Below are positions 62,240-64,000 of a stretch of DNA of 64,000 bases, piece by piece. The notes under the pieces were generated by a model, which saw nothing but the letters and a program-made list of their open reading frames with translations, made no database searches and had not been told where the DNA came from. Every line of letters starts with the position of its first letter. The first letter of the stretch is position 1. The stretch is taken from the NCBI RefSeq assembly GCF_002205675.1, contig NZ_NISK01000001.1, positions 1,272,320 through 1,336,319 of the forward strand, read 5' to 3'. Both the position numbers and the translations under genes were made by a program. Source of the stretch: Sphingopyxis bauzanensis (lineage in GTDB: Bacteria > Pseudomonadota > Alphaproteobacteria > Sphingomonadales > Sphingomonadaceae).

Positions 62240-63006
62240 TTATCTTCTCCTGCAATCAGGCCCGAAAGGGCGGGCTTGCCGGGAGAACGATGGTAGTGCG
62301 GCTTTTCTTCCGAAAAACTCTGGAAAGGGCGGTCTGCGGCCGCCGCAGGCACTGCAAATCAGGCCGTGCCCGTCGATTTTGTCGCGCCCCGGCTTGCACG
62401 GATCGCGGGCCTCGAGGACGAGACCGGCGACTGCCGGATCGATCTGATCGATCGCGGGCACGGGATAGCGGAGCGCGACGCGCCCTGTGACGAGCGGCGC
62501 AGCGAAGGAGGTGCCGCGCAGCCGGTCGGTGCTGGCCAGACCCGTCGCGGCGAGCACGCCGTCGCCTGGCGCCGCGAAATCGACATGGAGCGCGCGGCCC
62601 GCCTTAGACAAGGCGCGGTTCTTGCGTCGACCCCGGTCACGGCGAGCACGCCGCGGTAGCAGGCGGGATAGGCGGGTGGCGCGGCGGGGCCATCGTTGCC
62701 GACCGCCGCGACGATCAGCATCTCGCAGGCCTGTGCCCGCGCGAGCGCGAGAAGCTTGTTGTCGGGGCCGACGAGACCGATGGTCGTCACCGCGAAGTCG
62801 CCCTGGACAAGCCAGCCAAGCGCGGGCGATCGCGGTGACATTGCCGCCGGCGGGGTCGGTGCCATAGACATCGGCGGCGAGGAGGCGCGGGCCAGGCGCC
62901 GCGCCCTGCACCGACCCGCTCCCGACGAGCAGCGAGGCGACCGCGGTGCCGTGGCGGCCCGCAGAGGGCGCGCCCTTCGCGAAGCCGCGCTGTTCGACCC
63001 GGCCCT
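62240..63006 (-). pseudogene. Frameshifted subtilisin-family (S8) protease
   Basis: The minus strand carries a broken S8 protease. The catalytic-His motif is in APSAGRHGTAVASLLVGSG and the oxyanion region in LIVAAVGNDGPAAPPAYPAC. The catalytic-Ser motif is in RGTSFAAPLVTG. These lie in two different frames that change twice, near 62810 and 62620. The 5' end is missing and the sequence gives way near 63006 to a plus-strand serine recombinase tail. It ends at TAA directly before the secreted-protein start. Confidence 0.78.
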
Positions 63007-63340
63007 CGACCGATGGAAAGCCGAAATCACGGCACGTCTTGCCGAGGCTTCGCAGGATGTTCCAGACATTTATCCCGGCATCGCCGCAATCTACAAGCGC
63101 AAGGTCGAACGCCTGACCGAGTCACTTGCGGACCCGGAAACGCGGCTCGATGCTTCGAGCGACATTCGCTCGCTCATCGGCAGGATCGTGCAGCATCCCG
63201 GTGCGAAGCGTGGCGAAATCCATGCGACCCTTCACGGGTCGTTGATGGGAATCCTCAACTTCGCTAACGACAACCCGTCGCCCGACGCCAGCCGAGTTAT
63301 AACATCGTCGGCCTCGGGCTCGCGGCGCGACCAATGTTAG
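63007..63340 (+). pseudogene. C-terminal fragment of a site-specific serine recombinase
   Basis: On the plus strand RWKAEITARLAEASQDVPDI then YPGIAAIYKRKVERLTESLA reads, followed by RSLIGRIVQHPGAKRGEIHA. This is the C-terminal part of a large serine recombinase. The catalytic N-terminus is absent. It abuts the truncated protease, so the two fragments may reflect one deletion or insertion event. Confidence 0.65.
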
Positions 63341-63618
63341 AGTTCTATGGAGATTGCAATCTGAGCGTCGGGAAGCGGTCCGATTAATTCAGTGAGAAAG
63401 ACCGACCGGAGGAAAACGGCTCATATACTGGTGGGAGAAGGGGCAAGTCTCCTTCTGCCCTCCATCGAAAGACGGGGCCGCCGCCCAAAAATTCTAAAAT
63501 ATCCGGTACTCCCGCCCACCAACCTATGGCAGCAGACCGACCTGAGATCGATTGCTGGATGTGAATAATTTCTTAACCTGATCCGCGTAGCTTCCCACGC
63601 TTAGGTAGGGAGGCGCCC
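63341..63618 (+). other. Leader region with a strong hairpin before the Tad gene
   Basis: The 278-bp stretch has no gene. A stem at 63430-63463 pairs AGAAGG with CCTTCT around a nine-base loop. The outer GGG pairs with CCC past one bulge, and a further GG/CC pair lies beyond one mismatch. A second small GAAA-capped hairpin (CCATC/GACGG) follows at 63462-63475. The motif is not one I recognise. Confidence 0.5.
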
Positions 63619-64000
63619 ATGTTCGCGAGATGCAAAAACGCCTGGATCCGTAAGACCAAGGCTGCAGCGCCGACCAAAATTCTACATAATCAGCGCGGCG
63701 GAACTTTGCTGCTGACCGCGCTCAGCATGTCGGGTCTTGTCGGTGCGACCGGGCTTGCGGTTGATGTGGCCCAATGGTTCTTGTGGAAGCGGGAACTGCA
63801 GTATGCGGTCGATCAGGCCGCCGTCTCAGGGGCCTATTCTTTGAGCAAAGACGCCCAGGGAAAATGGCGTGAACGCGCGCTGTCAGAATTTAATGGGAAT
63901 CGTCAGATTGTCACATTCAATAGCTCGCCACACATCCGGATTGCGAATTTTGGCGATAACCAAAATAACAGTGTAATCGTTGAAGTAAAAGCATCGCGCA
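63619..64000 (+). CDS. TadE/TadG-like Flp pilus assembly protein (3' part missing)
   Basis: Only the first 127 residues are in the window. The N-terminus MFARCKNAWIRKTKAAAPTK is followed by a single hydrophobic segment starting GGTLLLTALSMSGLVGATGL. Then comes AVDVAQWFLWKRELQYAVDQ, the family signature of Tad minor pilins (TadG-type, DUF2134-like). It is predicted to be inserted in the inner membrane and to function in Flp/Tad pilus assembly. GGGAGG stands directly before the ATG. The rest lies beyond the window. Confidence 0.8.
   Translation, partial: MFARCKNAWIRKTKAAAPTKILHNQRGGTLLLTALSMSGLVGATGLAVDVAQWFLWKRELQYAVDQAAVSGAYSLSKDAQGKWRERALSEFNGNRQIVTFNSSPHIRIANFGDNQNNSVIVEVKASR

Noticed and set aside
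60713..62296. A 527-codon plus-strand frame antisense to the duplicated-module protein
   Set aside because: It reads low-complexity Ala/Arg/Gly sequence and lacks a signal peptide or start site. The minus-strand gene has a clear signal peptide.
63341..63618. GEMM-type c-di-GMP riboswitch
   Set aside because: The GGGCAA and GAAA elements are suggestive, but the conserved GACGCAAAGCC half is absent and the spacing is wrong.

Overview
The window is high-G+C, gene-dense chromosomal DNA. It most resembles a sphingomonad alphaproteobacterium, possibly Sphingopyxis-like, although no marker here fixes the genus. The grounds are the PhyR/NepR/EcfG general stress response genes, a TorF-type porin, a DUF6491-like secreted protein, the order truB-rpsO-pnp, and many short palindromic intergenic repeats.

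Layout. (1) 0-6 kb, minus strand: glutathione-dependent formaldehyde oxidation (adhC, partial fghA) with purU, a VOC protein and a YbaK-like deacylase, then sdaA and sodB. (2) 6-11.5 kb, minus: an overlapping DNA-repair cassette of radical SAM protein, DUF4130-UdgX protein, MBL-fold exonuclease and ATP-dependent ligase. (3) 11.5-16.3 kb: the general stress response locus with an HWE kinase, phyR, two ecfG-type sigma genes, nepR and a BLUF photoreceptor. (4) 16.3-48.8 kb: mostly metabolic and envelope genes, including a PQQ-type dehydrogenase, S41 protease plus MarR, ilvA, amidohydrolase, lldD, creD, porin, ispG, pip, pnp-rpsO-truB, tdk, abgT and a wax ester synthase. (5) 48.9-55.8 kb: a lower-G+C accessory island with two NtrB/FixL-type kinases, a second BLUF protein, the remnant of an EAL gene, a FixJ-type regulator, a tandem-PilZ protein, a TraD-like protein and an IS21-type fragment. 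(6) 55.8-64 kb: a secreted barrel-like protein, two membrane c-di-GMP enzymes, a secreted protein with a duplicated module, a frameshifted subtilase abutting a serine-recombinase tail, and the start of a TadG-like gene.

How it works together. Region 3 is a complete partner-switch circuit. Phosphorylated PhyR sequesters NepR, which releases EcfG, and nepR-ecfG carries a textbook EcfG promoter. Regions 5 and 6 are rich in two-component, blue-light and c-di-GMP genes next to a Tad-type surface gene, which suggests control of surface behaviour.

The most unusual sequence-level observations are two palindromic intergenic repeats lying in frame inside essential-type genes (the ligase and truB), a near-perfect 34-bp palindrome before an S41 protease/MarR operon, and a BLUF protein embedded in the stress-response locus. 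No tRNA, rRNA or CRISPR array was seen.
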